Assembly: GCA_021781255.1 (NCBI GenBank)
Contig: JAJXXG010000583.1
Location: 1 to 6,786 of the forward strand
Direction: 5' to 3'
DNA length: 6,786 nucleotides
From: Acidobacteriota bacterium
Lineage (GTDB): Bacteria > Acidobacteriota > Terriglobia > Terriglobales > Acidobacteriaceae
Shown: in pieces, positions 6,471 through 6,786 of the stretch
Position numbering within the stretch: the first letter of the stretch is position 1
How the letters are laid out: each line of letters starts with the position of its first letter
Program-made: the position numbers and the translations under genes
Notes under the pieces: generated by a model
Seen by the model: the letters and a program-made list of their open reading frames with translations, nothing else
Told to the model about the DNA's origin: nothing
The model's database searches: none

Positions 6471-6533
6471 GGCCTGTCCTCCGCGGTGATCCCACTGAGG
6501 TGCATGCTCCGACAGGCCGGAGAAACTCCGGTC
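6471..6533 (+). other. Structured spacer between the two tRNAs with mutually exclusive hairpins
   Basis: The 182-base gap (6401-6582) holds no gene or third tRNA. Within it, GGCCTGTC (6471-6478) pairs perfectly with GACAGGCC (6511-6518) around a 32-base loop. GGCCGGAG (6515-6522) pairs with CTCCGGTC (6526-6533, one G-T) around AAA. The two stems share bases 6515-6518 and cannot form in full together. No T-tract follows, so a classical terminator is not supported; a processing signal for the tRNA precursor is possible. Confidence 0.4.
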
Positions 6534-6582
6534 GGGGCTTGATGCGCTGAAAGGGCTCAAAGCGGAAGGATAGGCAAACCGG

Positions 6583-6670
6583 GCACAGGTGGCCGAGTGG
6601 TTAATGGCAGCAGACTGTAAATCTGCCGCTCTTTGGAGCTACGGAGGTTCGAATCCTCCCCTGTGCACCA
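6583..6670 (+). tRNA. tRNA-Tyr (anticodon GTA)
   Basis: An 88-base class II tRNA. Acceptor arms GCACAGG (6583-6589) and CCTGTGC pair fully. The D arm contains GCC/GGC with GAGTGGTTAAT. The anticodon stem GCAGA/TCTGC holds loop CTGTAAA, so the anticodon is GTA. The long variable arm has stem GCTC/GAGC with loop TTTG, as expected for bacterial tRNA-Tyr. The T arm is GGAGG-TTCGAAT-CCTCC, the discriminator base is A and CCA is encoded. It has no obvious promoter of its own, so it is probably processed from a transcript starting before tRNA-Thr. Confidence 0.97.
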
Positions 6671-6687
6671 CGAATTGAGGGGCTGGA

Positions 6688-6786
6688 ATGCGCGGTGGAT
6701 TGCAGCCGGGAACGCGATCGGGTTCCGATCTGGACCGGCGGTATCCGGTGGCACTGGCGCTGTACGGCGTGTTGATGGTGCTGGTC
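6688..6786 (+). CDS. Start of an unidentified membrane protein (partial, runs off right edge)
   Basis: An open frame of 33 codons with no stop reaches the window edge. The ATG at 6688 follows GAGGGG (6677-6682) with 5-base spacing. The product starts with a polar head (MRGGLQPGTRSGSDLDRR) and passes into a hydrophobic stretch, YPVALALYGVLMVLV, that looks like the first transmembrane helix. No family can be named from this little. The start is only 17 bases after tRNA-Tyr, so its message may begin within the tRNA transcript and be released when the tRNA 3' end is cut. Confidence 0.6.
   Translation, partial: MRGGLQPGTRSGSDLDRRYPVALALYGVLMVLV

Noticed and set aside
6401..6582. A third tRNA between tRNA-Thr and tRNA-Tyr
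   Set aside because: No GTTCGA-type T loop and no matched acceptor arms followed by CCA; the pairing present does not form a cloverleaf.
6441..6740. Direct repeat TGGACCGGCG near 6440 and 6731
   Set aside because: Only about ten bases of GC-rich match, with no further similarity on either side; probably chance.
6557..6754. Apparent minus-strand small protein over tRNA-Tyr (containing CTGEDSNLRSSKE)
   Set aside because: Antisense translation of the tRNA-Tyr gene, a recurrent mis-annotation.

Overview
The window is a high-GC bacterial chromosome segment carrying housekeeping and cell-envelope genes. No phage, transposon, CRISPR array or toxin cassette is visible. The combination of a signal-peptide PEGA-domain protein, an M23 peptidase with a short cytoplasmic head, a secreted GH5 glycosidase and mature protein starts of the 'AQD'/'AQQ' type suggests an Acidobacteriota (Terriglobia-like) genome. 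That assignment is inference from gene style, not a database match.

Layout. (1) Bases 1-1366, minus strand: thiL (thiamine-monophosphate kinase) followed by the first 78 codons of gltX (glutamyl-tRNA synthetase), which runs off the left edge. They are 88 bp apart with no visible terminator between, so co-transcription is likely. (2) Bases 1367-1612: a divergent intergenic region with two perfect palindromes and a plausible plus-strand promoter. (3) Bases 1613-2643, plus: a membrane-anchored M23 (LytM/lysostaphin-type) peptidase with all metal-binding and catalytic residues, ended by a textbook Rho-independent terminator. (4) Bases 2744-3883, plus: a secreted GH5 family glycoside hydrolase with an intact catalytic pair. 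(5) Bases 3884-4034: a convergent spacer containing several hairpins, one with an 18-pair imperfect stem. (6) Bases 4035-5981, minus: a PEGA-domain envelope protein followed 66 bp later by an unrecognised, N-terminally anchored 337-residue protein. (7) Bases 5982-6324: noncoding, holding the divergent promoters for the PEGA gene and the tRNA unit. (8) Bases 6325-6786, plus: tRNA-Thr(TGT), a structured 182-base spacer, tRNA-Tyr(GTA), and 17 bases later the start of an unidentified membrane protein cut by the right edge.

How they fit together: the genes look like independent short units rather than one system. The M23 peptidase probably remodels peptidoglycan, the GH5 enzyme acts on a beta-glucan outside the cytoplasm, and the PEGA/337-residue pair is probably envelope-associated. 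thiL-gltX and the tRNAs are core metabolism and translation. I found no convincing new system. The items most worth a second look are the structured intergenic stretches (3931-3987 and 6471-6533), the paired palindromes at 1397-1439, and the uncharacterised 337-residue protein.
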